NCBI GenBank assembly: GCA_944323135.1
Contig: CALURI010000001.1
Location: 1-64,000 of the forward strand
From: Candidatus Gastranaerophilales bacterium
GTDB taxonomy: Bacteria > Cyanobacteriota > Vampirovibrionia > Gastranaerophilales > Gastranaerophilaceae
Direction of reading: 5' to 3'
Length of the DNA: 64,000 bases
The notes under the pieces are model-generated. The model saw only the letters and a program-made list of their open reading frames with translations. It was not told the origin of the DNA and made no database searches. The position numbers were made by a program, and so were the translations under genes. This document shows, piece by piece, positions 53,508 to 62,875 of the stretch (its first letter is position 1; every line of letters starts with the position of its first letter).

Positions 53508-56093
53508 ATGACAACAAATTTAATTCACAATTACATAGCATCCGGTTCATCACGTAAACCGATATCAGGAAATCAGAAGGCACAAGAACCTCCTAAAAAG
53601 CCTATGCCTTATTTTGATATTGAACATGAATTAAATAACAGAACATTTATTAAACCATTAGAAGGCAAAGGACATTTAATCAACGGAAGCATTTTTAATA
53701 TGCCGGCTTTAATGGTTAAAGATACAATATATAATACAAAAGCATTTAAACATGCAGTCAATGGAGAAGCCAATGACCATGAATTAGGAAAATTAAATGA
53801 TGTAGGTCTTAAAATTGGCGGTCTTGCAATTGCAGGTTACCTTTTCACCAGAAAACAAACTCCGATGACAAAAGGAATGGAATTTATCGGATTAGGTTCA
53901 TTCTTAGCTTCAATGGCAATCTGGCCAAAAATTGCTATTCAATTACCGGCATATCTTATTCACGGAATAAATGTTCAAAAACAATATGAAGATAGTTTTG
54001 GCAGAAAAAAACCATTCTATCAAGATCCTCAATTTATTCCTTGGGATTTATATTCAGATAAAGAAATCCAAAAAATTGGCGACAGATTAGGTGTTCCTAA
54101 AGATATTCCTAACAGACGTGATGCAATACAAAGTAAAATGAAACAAATTGCTATTCAAAATAACACTTTATGGATGTTGACCGCCGGTTTTGCAACACCT
54201 GTTATGAGTGCACTTATCTGCAATAAAACAGAACCTTATCTTGCCAATTGGTTAAATAACAGAAAAAATAAAAAAGCAGACAAAATTTTAACAAATTTAG
54301 ACAAATATTCTGAAAAATATCAAACTAATACAATTTCAAAGAAATTGGAAGAAGTAATCGCACTATATGGAAATAAACCTGTTGATGATGCTTTATTAGA
54401 TAATATAACCGGAGCATTCAGCAGCAGAATGGATTTAGTTACTTCAGAAAGCATTAAAGAAGATTTAAGAAATCTTATGATAACTGAAAAAGCTTATTCA
54501 ATCGATGATAACACTGCAAAAAACATCAGTATTAACCTTCAAAAATTATTGAAAAATAAAAAATATACTGATAAAGAAATTAAAGCAGTTATTCCAAATG
54601 AAGCTGCGATGATACAACTATTCCGAGATAATAACTTTATAAATCCTTCAAAAGAAACAAAAGATTTCCAAAGTATAAAAAATAAAATAGCTAAAGCAAT
54701 TCAGCGCAACATATCAAGTTATAACAAAAATGAAGGGAAAAATGATCCGCTTGATTGGCACTTTATTCAACAGATAATTGCAAACAATCAAAGAGCGGAA
54801 CATCCTATTGAAAAAGAATTATATAAAGTTCCCGGAATTAAATTTGATACAACAATTCAAGCAAGGCTTCGTGATCTTGCAAAAATTTCAGATGACTTTA
54901 GTGCAAAAAATTATGCACTTGATGAATATGCTTTACTAAAAATTGGTTCTGCTCCGGAAACAGTTATTGCAAATTATTGGAACAATCTTTCAAAAGATAT
55001 ATTGAACATTTTTGGAATTTCTTTCAATGACATTAAAAATATAAAAAATGAAAGAACTCTTGTCGGTAATCTACTTAGAAACAGAATTGAAACAATAGTT
55101 TCAAATGATGAGCTTTACAAAAAAGTTATGAAAGAGCTTGTTGAAAAAATTGCTGTTATTAACAGTGAAATTAAATCCAGTGATTTAGCAACACCTTTAC
55201 TGAAAAAAGAAGATGGCTTAACAGATGCTCAAAAACTGGCTAACAGATCTGCATACGAAAAAATTGTTGACAAAGAATTTAATGCCTATGCAAATACAGT
55301 AAAAGAAAAAGGGTTTACAAATCTTTCGCATGCAATTGCCGGATTTAATCCTGATGATACTGTTGGTACAGCCAGAAATATTCAAAAAGCATTCGCTTCT
55401 GACAGATTATTAGGAGTAAAAAGTTCATTCTACAGGCTTATAAATTCATTAGATTTTTACAGACGTATTGCAAAAAATGCAAACGGGATGGAATCTATTG
55501 GGAAATATCCTAGAGAAATAAAAGAGGAAATAATTGAATTATGTAAAATAATTACACTTCAAGGTCACTCCTCAGATAATGCAACTAAATTCTATATGCT
55601 AAGAAATCCTCATCCATCAAGTGACAGAAGTCCTTTAGAAGTTCAAAACGGTAAAATAATCAATAAATATTTCGGAAATTCTAATGGTACAACAGATATT
55701 GCCGGAGATAAATATTTCTATCAACGAGCAATGCAATTAATGTTTGAAGAAAAATTAGATGATGAAACTACAAAAATTCTTGAAGGTAGCGCAATAAAAG
55801 ATGAAGTTACAACATATAGAGAATTAGTTCTTGACAAAATCGGCGGTGAAAATTATATGATGAAACCACGCCACAGAATAAGACCAGACAGTAATGCCAG
55901 CTCAGAACTTAAATTCTTATTAACAGGTATTGCACCTGATGAATTTTTATTCAAATCAGGGCAGCAATTCTACAATTCTAAAAAATGGTTCAAAATATTT
56001 GGAACATTTGGTGCAGCACTGTTAGGTGTAACAGTTCTTGCACAATTCTTCTTTGGAAAAACAAAAAATCAAAAACAAGGTAGTACAAAATGA
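53508..56093 (+). CDS. Lineage-specific large membrane protein B (operon with GH13)
   Basis: An 861-residue protein related to the one before in its first third: hydrophobic segments near 100-120 and 130-150, IPWDLYSD near 183, and a helix near 225-245. A long helical, charged middle (260-830) and a C-terminal membrane helix (835-853) follow. No catalytic motif is visible. It begins two bases after the previous stop and overlaps the GH13 gene by four bases (ATGA), so the three genes are one unit. Its size and tail anchor suggest a structural or scaffold role, which is a guess. Confidence 0.6.
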   Translation: MTTNLIHNYIASGSSRKPISGNQKAQEPPKKPMPYFDIEHELNNRTFIKPLEGKGHLINGSIFNMPALMVKDTIYNTKAFKHAVNGEANDHELGKLNDVGLKIGGLAIAGYLFTRKQTPMTKGMEFIGLGSFLASMAIWPKIAIQLPAYLIHGINVQKQYEDSFGRKKPFYQDPQFIPWDLYSDKEIQKIGDRLGVPKDIPNRRDAIQSKMKQIAIQNNTLWMLTAGFATPVMSALICNKTEPYLANWLNNRKNKKADKILTNLDKYSEKYQTNTISKKLEEVIALYGNKPVDDALLDNITGAFSSRMDLVTSESIKEDLRNLMITEKAYSIDDNTAKNISINLQKLLKNKKYTDKEIKAVIPNEAAMIQLFRDNNFINPSKETKDFQSIKNKIAKAIQRNISSYNKNEGKNDPLDWHFIQQIIANNQRAEHPIEKELYKVPGIKFDTTIQARLRDLAKISDDFSAKNYALDEYALLKIGSAPETVIANYWNNLSKDILNIFGISFNDIKNIKNERTLVGNLLRNRIETIVSNDELYKKVMKELVEKIAVINSEIKSSDLATPLLKKEDGLTDAQKLANRSAYEKIVDKEFNAYANTVKEKGFTNLSHAIAGFNPDDTVGTARNIQKAFASDRLLGVKSSFYRLINSLDFYRRIAKNANGMESIGKYPREIKEEIIELCKIITLQGHSSDNATKFYMLRNPHPSSDRSPLEVQNGKIINKYFGNSNGTTDIAGDKYFYQRAMQLMFEEKLDDETTKILEGSAIKDEVTTYRELVLDKIGGENYMMKPRHRIRPDSNASSELKFLLTGIAPDEFLFKSGQQFYNSKKWFKIFGTFGAALLGVTVLAQFFFGKTKNQKQGSTK

Positions 56094-57817
56094 TAAGCTC
56101 AACAAATTTACTTACATCATTAAAAACGCAACAAGTAAATAATACTCAACCTGCCGCATCAACAAATGCGACAACACCTATAGCTGAACAAAAAACAAAA
56201 TCAGGGCTTATCGGAGCATATTTAAATAATCTTGCAATGATTAACATTCCTGCTGTAAAAAAAGTTGAAAGTTCAGCACCAGTTGATTACCATAATGATT
56301 TAAGAACATTGTTCCAACACAATGGAGCTAAAATTCTTGCAATGGTTCCAAGAACATTCAATGCAAAAGATCTTAACGGTAATGAATATATTGACGGGAA
56401 TGAACAATGCGGAACATTTTTAAATGCAATAGAAAGATTAGACGAAGTAAAAGCCGATGGCTTTAACACATTGCACGTACTACCAATCAGCACTCCTGGC
56501 AAAATTAAAGCAATGGGTACAGCAGGTTCAGTTTATGCACCTAAAGACATGTTAGAAATTGATCCTAATCTTATAGATAAAAATGACCCCAGAAGTGATA
56601 AAGAACAATTTAAAGCATTTGTTGACGAATGCCACAAACGTGGAATAAGAGTAATGGTTGATATTCCGAGTTGTGCATCTTATGAAATGTTTTTGAACAT
56701 GCCAGATTTAATGGCAAAAGAAAAAGACGGTCTTGCCAAAACTCCACAGGGTTGGAATGATATCAGAATGCTCGAACCTTGGGAAGATGAAGGGAAACGA
56801 ACTTTAAATCCAAAATTACTTGCATACCACAAAAAATTAATTGATATGCTTATAGATGTTGGTGTTGACGGGGTAAGAGTCGATGTTGCCCGAACAAAAC
56901 CTGCAGAATTTTGGGATGTATTAATACCGTATTCACACATGCGTGATCCTGAATTTGGTTGGCTTGCTGAAACTTATACCTACGAAGATGCTTCACCTCA
57001 GGCTAATATGCCTTATGACAGACCTGAAGATTCTCTAAGAGCAGGGTTTGATCTTATATATGGTCAATACCACATATTCCATGAATGGCCAAATGCAACG
57101 ACATTTATGGATTATATAAAAGAACAACTTGATATGTCTTACAGACTTCCGAAAGGAAAATCATTAATCGGTTCATTTGCCACTCATGATGATATTTCCC
57201 CAATGTTTCATGGCGGAAGAGATTATTGCAACATGACAATGGGACTGCAAGCGACATTACCTATGCTTAACCCATATATACTTGACGGTTATCAATCAGG
57301 AGATAATTACTCTTACTCCTATGAAAACAAATATAACCCAGTAACTCAAACAGACAACCACGAAATGACTGTTCACACAGGCAGACTTGATATATTCAAT
57401 CTTTCAAGAAAACCCGGCGGTAAAGAACCGGAAATCGGTCAATTTATGAAAAGTGCTTTCAAAATGAGAGATAAATATAACGATGTAATAACTAAAGGTA
57501 CATTTATTCAATTAGACAAAGAACATGATAAAAATGATCAAATTATAGCTTACGCAAGACATTTAAACGGAAAAACTCTTCTTGTTGTAGCTAATAAAAA
57601 CGTAAACCGTTCTGTTGCAGGAAAAATTAAAATTCCTACATTAAAAGCTAATCAAGAACTTAACAACCTTTTACCTTCATACGGCAAAGAAAGTATTTTA
57701 CAAGCTAAAGATAATGAGCTTTGTGTCGATCTTGGACCGGCAAGAGTACACGTATTTGAAATAGATACCCCAAATATTGAAAATTATTGCGACAAAATTT
57801 ATAAACAAAACCTATAA
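56090..57817 (+). CDS. Intracellular GH13 alpha-amylase-family enzyme
   Basis: A 575-residue enzyme with no signal peptide and a low-complexity start (residues 1-60). Barrel motifs: GIRVMVDIPS (185-194), nucleophile D265 in GVDGVRVDVAR, acid/base E294 in WLAETYTY, and D367 in FATHDDIS. It ends with a short beta domain. Region I has DIPS where most members have DxxxNH, so a histidine is missing and specificity may be unusual. It is translationally coupled to the large membrane protein before it, which suggests action on glucan at the membrane. The exact subfamily is uncertain. Confidence 0.8.
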   Translation: MISSTNLLTSLKTQQVNNTQPAASTNATTPIAEQKTKSGLIGAYLNNLAMINIPAVKKVESSAPVDYHNDLRTLFQHNGAKILAMVPRTFNAKDLNGNEYIDGNEQCGTFLNAIERLDEVKADGFNTLHVLPISTPGKIKAMGTAGSVYAPKDMLEIDPNLIDKNDPRSDKEQFKAFVDECHKRGIRVMVDIPSCASYEMFLNMPDLMAKEKDGLAKTPQGWNDIRMLEPWEDEGKRTLNPKLLAYHKKLIDMLIDVGVDGVRVDVARTKPAEFWDVLIPYSHMRDPEFGWLAETYTYEDASPQANMPYDRPEDSLRAGFDLIYGQYHIFHEWPNATTFMDYIKEQLDMSYRLPKGKSLIGSFATHDDISPMFHGGRDYCNMTMGLQATLPMLNPYILDGYQSGDNYSYSYENKYNPVTQTDNHEMTVHTGRLDIFNLSRKPGGKEPEIGQFMKSAFKMRDKYNDVITKGTFIQLDKEHDKNDQIIAYARHLNGKTLLVVANKNVNRSVAGKIKIPTLKANQELNNLLPSYGKESILQAKDNELCVDLGPARVHVFEIDTPNIENYCDKIYKQNL

Positions 57818-57850
57818 TTATAAAAAGGCACATTAAATAAACAAACAACA

Positions 57851-57882
57851 AAAACAACTGTTGAATTATTAACAGTTGTTTT
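57851..57882 (+). terminator. Terminator of the GH13 operon
   Basis: AAAACAACTGTT pairs with AACAGTTGTTTT around GAATTATT, then a T-rich tail. It separates the operon from panD. Confidence 0.8.
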
Positions 57883-57962
57883 CTGTATTTTGATTTTTTT
57901 TATTGTTTGAGTTAAAATATTTTGGCGGAATATAAATAAGCAAAATAAAACGAGGTATAAAT

Positions 57963-58316
57963 ATGTTGCAAGAATTTATAAGTTCGAAAATACATAGAGC
58001 AACAGTAACAGATGCAAATCTTAATTATGTTGGTTCTATTACAATTGACGAAACACTTATGAAAGCTTCTAAAATTAAAGAATGGCAAAAAGTTGATATT
58101 TTAGATATTAATAACGGAGAAAGATTTCATACTTATGTAATCAAAGGTAAAGCAGATTCCGGAATGATTTGTCTAAATGGCGCAGCTGCAAGAAAAGTTC
58201 AACCGGGAGATAAAGTTATTATAATAGCTTACGGGCTTTATGACCCTGATGAAATGGCAAACTACAAACCAACAATTATAATTGTTGATGATAATAATAA
58301 AATAGTTAATAACTAA
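57963..58316 (+). CDS. panD: Aspartate 1-decarboxylase
   Basis: A 117-residue proenzyme that makes beta-alanine for pantothenate and CoA. The self-cleavage site G24-S25 lies in NYVGSITID, which yields the pyruvoyl group; K9 and Y58-type residues ([15 protein letters not shown]) fit the family. Length is within the normal 115-127. The ribosome site is GAGG. Its last 11 bases overlap the end of the convergent XRE gene. Confidence 0.95.
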   Translation: MLQEFISSKIHRATVTDANLNYVGSITIDETLMKASKIKEWQKVDILDINNGERFHTYVIKGKADSGMICLNGAAARKVQPGDKVIIIAYGLYDPDEMANYKPTIIIVDDNNKIVNN

Positions 58317-58620
58317 TTGATTTGTAAAAATTATAAATTATTTTCAAAAGCTTTGGATTATTTTCCAGAGCTTTATTTAATTCCTCTTTTTTTTGTTCAT
58401 CTGAAATATCAGAAAAGTAATAAAACTCCCAAGGCTGAACATCTAAAACCTCAGATAATTTTTGTAATGTATCAATCGAAGGAGCATATTTGCCTGTTTC
58501 CAAATAACTTAAACTTGGGGGTTCAATATTTATTAATTCGGCAAGTTTTTCTTGCGTTAAGCCTTTTGACTTTCGTATATTTTGGATTCTTTTTCCTAAA
58601 AGTTTTTTAAAGTCACTCAT
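58306..58620 (-). CDS. XRE-family regulator
   Basis: A 104-residue protein with an N-terminal Cro/C1 HTH ([30 protein letters not shown]) and a short helical tail. The ribosome site AGGAGT is good. It converges on panD with an 11-base overlap and is divergent from the pilin-like gene at 58754 (133 bases apart), so it could control that surface-fibre gene. This link is inferred. Confidence 0.88.
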   Translation of the reverse strand: MSDFKKLLGKRIQNIRKSKGLTQEKLAELINIEPPSLSYLETGKYAPSIDTLQKLSEVLDVQPWEFYYFSDISDEQKKEELNKALENNPKLLKIIYNFYKSISY

Positions 58621-58753
58621 TATATACTCCTATCAAATTATTTTATAAATATTAAATATGGAACATAATGTACAACTTTATATTTATCATTGACAATTAA
58701 TATCACATACGATATAATATAAATAAATACATTAAATTTATGGGAGTATATTA

Positions 58754-60859
58754 ATGTTTAAGATTAAGCACGGTTTTACGTTAGCAGAAATGATGGTTGT
58801 AATGCTAATATTAAGTATCGTATTAGCAGCCATGGCTCCGGTAATGACAACAAGAAATAAATCTGATTATTCATCTCCTTGGCGCTATGCAACGAATGGT
58901 TCAGATGCATATTTTGCGGGGAATGCGAATTCTAATCAGGTAGCAATGATAGGTCAACACGAAGTAGGTACCGGAGAAAACGATGCACGTTTAATTTTAC
59001 GAACAGCTCAAGACAGTGGTTGGAGTCATTTAATGTTTAAAACCGGTGACACAATAGTCGGTAGATTGTATTTAGATGAAAATAACCTTTATTTAAGTAA
59101 TGTTACAAACCCATCCGGTACAGAAAGTACTTCAGTTGGTATTGGAGCTTTATCTCAGAACACCGGAGAAAATAATACCGCAATAGGTAATGAGGCATTG
59201 CATGCAAATACTTCAGGAATAATGAATACAGCTGTTGGTTCATTTTCTCTAAGGAATACAAGCACTGGTGGAAATAATATCGGAGTTGGCTCATTTTCCT
59301 TAAATGACAATACAACCGGAAGCGGTAATGTTGCTATAGGAACTAATGCATTACAACACAACACAACCGGAACAGATAATATTGCAATAGGAACAAATGC
59401 AGCCAGTGAAACATTTTCGGAAGCATACGCCAAAACTATTGCATTAGGTTATCAATCTTTGGCAGCCGGTAATGGTTCTATTTCAATTGGCAGTTCTATG
59501 ACATCTGGAGAACAATACGGTGCATATGCTTTAAATGGTGCTTATAGTATTGGTTTGAGATCAATAGCAATAGGAAATGGATCTCAAGGCGGCAGAAGTT
59601 ATGGTTCTGGAGGAACATCAACAGATGCAATTGCTATAGGTACAAAAGCAATTGCTAATGACAGTTATACAGTTGCTCAAGGGTATTCTGCTCAGGCTGC
59701 TGGCGAGAATGCTATTGCAATTGGTAAATCGGGACAGGCAAATTCACAATCAGTTGCAATTGGTGGTAGCTCAATTGCTCACGATGTCCAATCTGTAGTA
59801 ATTGGGGATAATTCAAGGGCAACGGGAAAATATTCTGTTGTATTAGGTGCTGATTCTTTAACTTCCCATGAAGGTTCAGTAGCAATAGGCTTTGGAGCAA
59901 AAATTGAGAAACCTTCTGGAGTCGCAAATAATCCTACTAATTCTGTTGTAATAGGTCGAGAATCATATGTAGCAGAACAAAATGCTATCGCTGTTGGATA
60001 TGGTGCTAATGCTACAGGGGATGATTCAATTGCTATTGGGAAAACTGCAGAAGCAAGTGATTCTGGAGCTATAGCTATTGGTACTGGGTATCTTTCTTCT
60101 GCTGATGCAAATGCAGAAGCAAGTGGTTTTGCCGCAATTGCAATTGGTCGAGGTTCGAAAGCTCTAAATACTTATAATATAGCGATTGGAGCTATGGCTT
60201 GTCAATATGCAAAAGGTCCTAATAAAGTATGTATTGGAGACCAATCTGGACCTAGCAGTACTAGTGATTTAGCAAAATCAACAAATACGAATAGAATTAT
60301 ATTTCTTGGAAATGAAAATACTAATGTTTATATTCCAGGTAATTTAATTGTTGGGAAAAGAACATATTTGGGTGTTGATTTAAATGCATCTGATATTGCA
60401 GGTGTAGAAAGAGCACCGGTGTATATGAATTTTAAACTTAATAATTCTCTAAATTTATCCCAAATACGTGAAAAAAATGGTAGTGATGATGATTTATATC
60501 GTGAAGGTAATTATATCAATGACGTAAAAAATTTATTAAGTGACCGTCGTTTGAAATATGTCGGCAAAGAAAATACCGCAGGATTAGATAAAATTCGTCA
60601 ATTAAAAGTATTTAACTACACCTTCAAGAAAGATGAAAAGAAAACTCCGCATGTCGGCGTAATCGCTCAGGATTTACAAAAAGTATTTCCTAACGCTGTT
60701 AAAAAAGGGGTTGACGGCTTCTTAACCATACGTATGGAAGATATGTTCTATGCAGTTATTAACGCAATAAAAGAACTTGATAGCAGAGTTACAAAACTTG
60801 AAAAAGAAAACCAAGAATTGAAAGCTCGTATCGAAAGATTGGAAGCTAAAATTAAATAA
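58754..60859 (+). CDS. Prepilin-like protein fused to YadA-head repeats and an S74 chaperone domain
   Basis: 701 residues. The start KIKHG-FTLAEMMVVMLILSIVLAAM is a class III signal: cleavage after G7, F8 as the new N-terminus and E12 as the pilin glutamate. From about 95 to 520 there are many NTAIG, SIAIG and AVGYGA repeats of about 14 residues, as in YadA/Hia adhesin heads. Residues from about 590 form an intramolecular chaperone domain (Peptidase_S74): S596 in SDRRLKYVGK, then KTPHVGVIAQDLQKVFP. A coiled coil (670-701) ends the protein. Such tails help phage and adhesin fibres to trimerise and are then cut off. This appears to be a type-IV-pilus-exported trimeric fibre. Confidence 0.85.
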   Translation: MFKIKHGFTLAEMMVVMLILSIVLAAMAPVMTTRNKSDYSSPWRYATNGSDAYFAGNANSNQVAMIGQHEVGTGENDARLILRTAQDSGWSHLMFKTGDTIVGRLYLDENNLYLSNVTNPSGTESTSVGIGALSQNTGENNTAIGNEALHANTSGIMNTAVGSFSLRNTSTGGNNIGVGSFSLNDNTTGSGNVAIGTNALQHNTTGTDNIAIGTNAASETFSEAYAKTIALGYQSLAAGNGSISIGSSMTSGEQYGAYALNGAYSIGLRSIAIGNGSQGGRSYGSGGTSTDAIAIGTKAIANDSYTVAQGYSAQAAGENAIAIGKSGQANSQSVAIGGSSIAHDVQSVVIGDNSRATGKYSVVLGADSLTSHEGSVAIGFGAKIEKPSGVANNPTNSVVIGRESYVAEQNAIAVGYGANATGDDSIAIGKTAEASDSGAIAIGTGYLSSADANAEASGFAAIAIGRGSKALNTYNIAIGAMACQYAKGPNKVCIGDQSGPSSTSDLAKSTNTNRIIFLGNENTNVYIPGNLIVGKRTYLGVDLNASDIAGVERAPVYMNFKLNNSLNLSQIREKNGSDDDLYREGNYINDVKNLLSDRRLKYVGKENTAGLDKIRQLKVFNYTFKKDEKKTPHVGVIAQDLQKVFPNAVKKGVDGFLTIRMEDMFYAVINAIKELDSRVTKLEKENQELKARIERLEAKIK

Positions 60860-60917
60860 ATTTCATACTGAAAAATAAGCCTATACCGTATTAACGGAAG
60901 GCTTACTTTCATTCCTT

Positions 60918-60948
60918 CTCCCGTTGAAATACGGGAGTTTTCCTTTTT
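60918..60948 (+). terminator. Rho-independent terminator
   Basis: CTCCCGT pairs with ACGGGAG around TGAAAT, then TTTTCCTTTTT. It ends the pilin-fusion gene. Confidence 0.85.
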
Positions 60949-60954
60949 AAATTA

Positions 60955-61455
60955 TTATCTGTAATTGGTAAATTGAAGAGGATAATCGTATTTTTCTTCA
61001 TTTGAACGAAGAAGTTTTATTATCTCTTGCAAGTCATCTTTATCTTTACCTGACACTCTTACCTGATCACCTTGAATTGATGCCTGAACTTTTTTCTTTG
61101 AATCTTTAATATCTGCAACAATTTTTTTAGCAAGCTCTTGAGTTAAGCCTTTTCTTAATTTATAAACCTGTCTTACTTTTCCACCAAGAGCATTTTCTAT
61201 AGGCTGTGCATCTAAAATTCTTATACTCAAATTTCTTTTAACAAGTTTAGACTGTAAAATATCATTAATATTCTTTAATTTCATCTCATCACTTGTTGTA
61301 ATTGTAATTGTTTTATCAGCTTCCAATTCTACTGAAGATCCTGAATCTTTTAAATCAAAACGTGATGCAACATCACGTTTTACCTGATCAACTGCATTCA
61401 CAAGCTCTTGTCTGTCAAATTCAGATACTACATCAAAACTGCAATCTTTTGCCAT
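60955..61455 (-). CDS. yajQ: YajQ-family nucleotide-binding protein
   Basis: A 166-residue protein of the UPF0234/DUF520 family (CSFDVVSEFDRQELVNAVDQ near the N-terminus; SVELEADKTITITT). Some members bind cyclic di-GMP, others tRNA or nucleotides. Length fits the usual 160-165. The ATG at 61455 has AAGGAG upstream, and the longer frame to 61533 is unlikely. It is a single gene. Confidence 0.92.
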   Translation of the reverse strand: MAKDCSFDVVSEFDRQELVNAVDQVKRDVASRFDLKDSGSSVELEADKTITITTSDEMKLKNINDILQSKLVKRNLSIRILDAQPIENALGGKVRQVYKLRKGLTQELAKKIVADIKDSKKKVQASIQGDQVRVSGKDKDDLQEIIKLLRSNEEKYDYPLQFTNYR

Positions 61456-61607
61456 TTTAGCTCTCCTTATATTTTTACCAAATGTTTTTATTATTATAAC
61501 ATGAGAAAAAGTGCAGAACAAAATATTCTGCACCGGTTATTGGGGGGTTGAGTATATTATTTTTTTTATGAAGAAGTCTTTTTAAGTTTATTTTTTATCT
61601 TTTGGAA

Positions 61608-61985
61608 TCAAGAAACTTTATTTTTATTATTACCTTTAACAAAATCTACAATACCATCCCATTTGTTTTTCATATATTGACTAAACCCGCCGGCTTTTTT
61701 TATACTTTTTCGTAACGCAGGGATACAAGCAAGACCAACAGCTATAGCCAAAACGCCTAAAGCTTTTTTAAATGTATTTTTATCTTCATTTTCTTTTTTA
61801 TTTTTAACAACAAGTTTATCCCTATCAGGTTGCTGCGGCATTTGAACACCACCCAGATAAGTATTATACCCACCTAAAGGCATTCCTACTCCATACATAC
61901 CGCCAAAAGGCATATTCAATTGACCCATTGCACTGTTTGCCAAATCTTGATACATTATCGGCACATTAAAATTATCACCGATCAT
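61608..61985 (-). CDS. Lineage-specific small membrane protein
   Basis: A 125-residue protein. Its first 60 residues are rich in Gly, Met, Pro and Tyr (MPFGGMYGVGMPLGGYN), followed by a Lys-rich stretch and one membrane helix near 75-92 with a basic C-terminal tail. The style recalls the disordered starts of the 23540 protein. A GGAG ribosome site lies upstream. Function unknown. Confidence 0.55.
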   Translation of the reverse strand: MIGDNFNVPIMYQDLANSAMGQLNMPFGGMYGVGMPLGGYNTYLGGVQMPQQPDRDKLVVKNKKENEDKNTFKKALGVLAIAVGLACIPALRKSIKKAGGFSQYMKNKWDGIVDFVKGNNKNKVS

Positions 61986-62075
61986 AACTATTTCTCCAAA
62001 ATTTTTAACCTACCTTTATATTTATATAAAGTATTTTTCAATAAAAAAATTTACTATTATATTAAGAAATATTAA

Positions 62076-62107
62076 AAAAAGAGCTTCGGTAATCGAAACT
62101 CTTTTTT
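62076..62107 (-). terminator. Terminator after rplT
   Basis: AAAAAGAG pairs with CTCTTTTT around an inner TTCG/CGAA hairpin; A and T runs on both sides. It ends the rpmI-rplT unit. Confidence 0.8.
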
Positions 62108-62132
62108 ATTTTACTTTTTTCAAAGCTTTTAA

Positions 62133-62483
62133 TTATTTTGCAGCATTTGCTGCTTCAAAAACAACTGAAAATGCTTCAGGATCTCTAACTGCCATATCAG
62201 CAAGCATTTTTCTGTTAACTGTAATATTAGCTTTTTTACAAGCATTAACAAATCTTGAATAGCTCATACCACGTTCTCTAACAGCCGCATTGATTCTTAC
62301 AATCCACAAACGACGCATATTACGTTTTGTTGTACGTCTGTCTCTGTAAGCATATTTTAAAGCTTTCATAACAGCAATATTAGCAACTTTAAAAATTCTG
62401 CTTCTTGCGCCAATAAAGCCTTTAGCTAATTTTAATATTTTTTTATGTCTTTTGCGTAATACATTACCACGTTTTACTCTCAT
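62133..62483 (-). CDS. rplT: 50S ribosomal protein L20
   Basis: A 116-residue basic protein with typical L20 sequence ([21 protein letters not shown], then [25 protein letters not shown]). It binds 23S rRNA in early assembly of the large subunit. AGGAGG precedes the ATG. It follows rpmI by 11 bases, the usual order, but infC is not upstream. Confidence 0.98.
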   Translation of the reverse strand: MRVKRGNVLRKRHKKILKLAKGFIGARSRIFKVANIAVMKALKYAYRDRRTTKRNMRRLWIVRINAAVRERGMSYSRFVNACKKANITVNRKMLADMAVRDPEAFSVVFEAANAAK

Positions 62484-62494
62484 TTACCTGCCTC

Positions 62495-62704
62495 CTATCT
62501 TGCATACTTTCTGTAAGGTAACTCTTTTGAAATCAATTTGAAATGTGATTCAGAAATTGAAATCATTTTGAAAATTCTGCGTTTTCTTGAAGCAGATTTG
62601 TGTTGAAGTAAGTGGCCTATACCAGCTTGTCTTCTGACAATTTTACCTGTTGCCGTAACTTTATAACGTTTAGCAGCAGACTTGTGTGTTTTCATTTTTG
62701 GCAT
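62495..62704 (-). CDS. rpmI: 50S ribosomal protein L35
   Basis: A 69-residue basic protein (PKMKTHKSAAKRYKVTATGK) of the large ribosomal subunit. A strong AAAGGAGG site precedes it. It starts the rpmI-rplT operon. No infC gene lies between it and 62876. Confidence 0.98.
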   Translation of the reverse strand: MPKMKTHKSAAKRYKVTATGKIVRRQAGIGHLLQHKSASRKRRIFKMISISESHFKLISKELPYRKYAR

Positions 62705-62784
62705 TTTGTCCTCCTTTGTATACCGCTTTTACACAACAATTACGTAAGATGTAATCGTTATATAAACGGCAGTTAGTGTACTTT

Positions 62785-62809
62785 AAAAAGCTTTTGGCAT
62801 ACCAAAGCC
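62785..62809 (-). terminator. Terminator of the MBL-fold gene
   Basis: On the minus strand GGCTTTGG pairs with CCAAAAGC (one bulge) around TAT(G), then five T. It separates the MBL gene from rpmI. Confidence 0.6.
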
Positions 62810-62875
62810 ATAAAACTTTTGCGTAACAATTATATTACGCTCATAATTTATTTGCAAGACTATTGTTAATTTTAA

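Noticed and set aside
58754..60859. Trimeric autotransporter (type Vc)
   Set aside because: The N-terminus is a prepilin signal, not a Sec signal, and the end is an S74 chaperone with coiled coil rather than a beta-barrel anchor.
62821..62840. Inverted repeat GCGTAA/TTACGC before the MBL terminator as a riboswitch
   Set aside because: Too short and simple; no known aptamer core.
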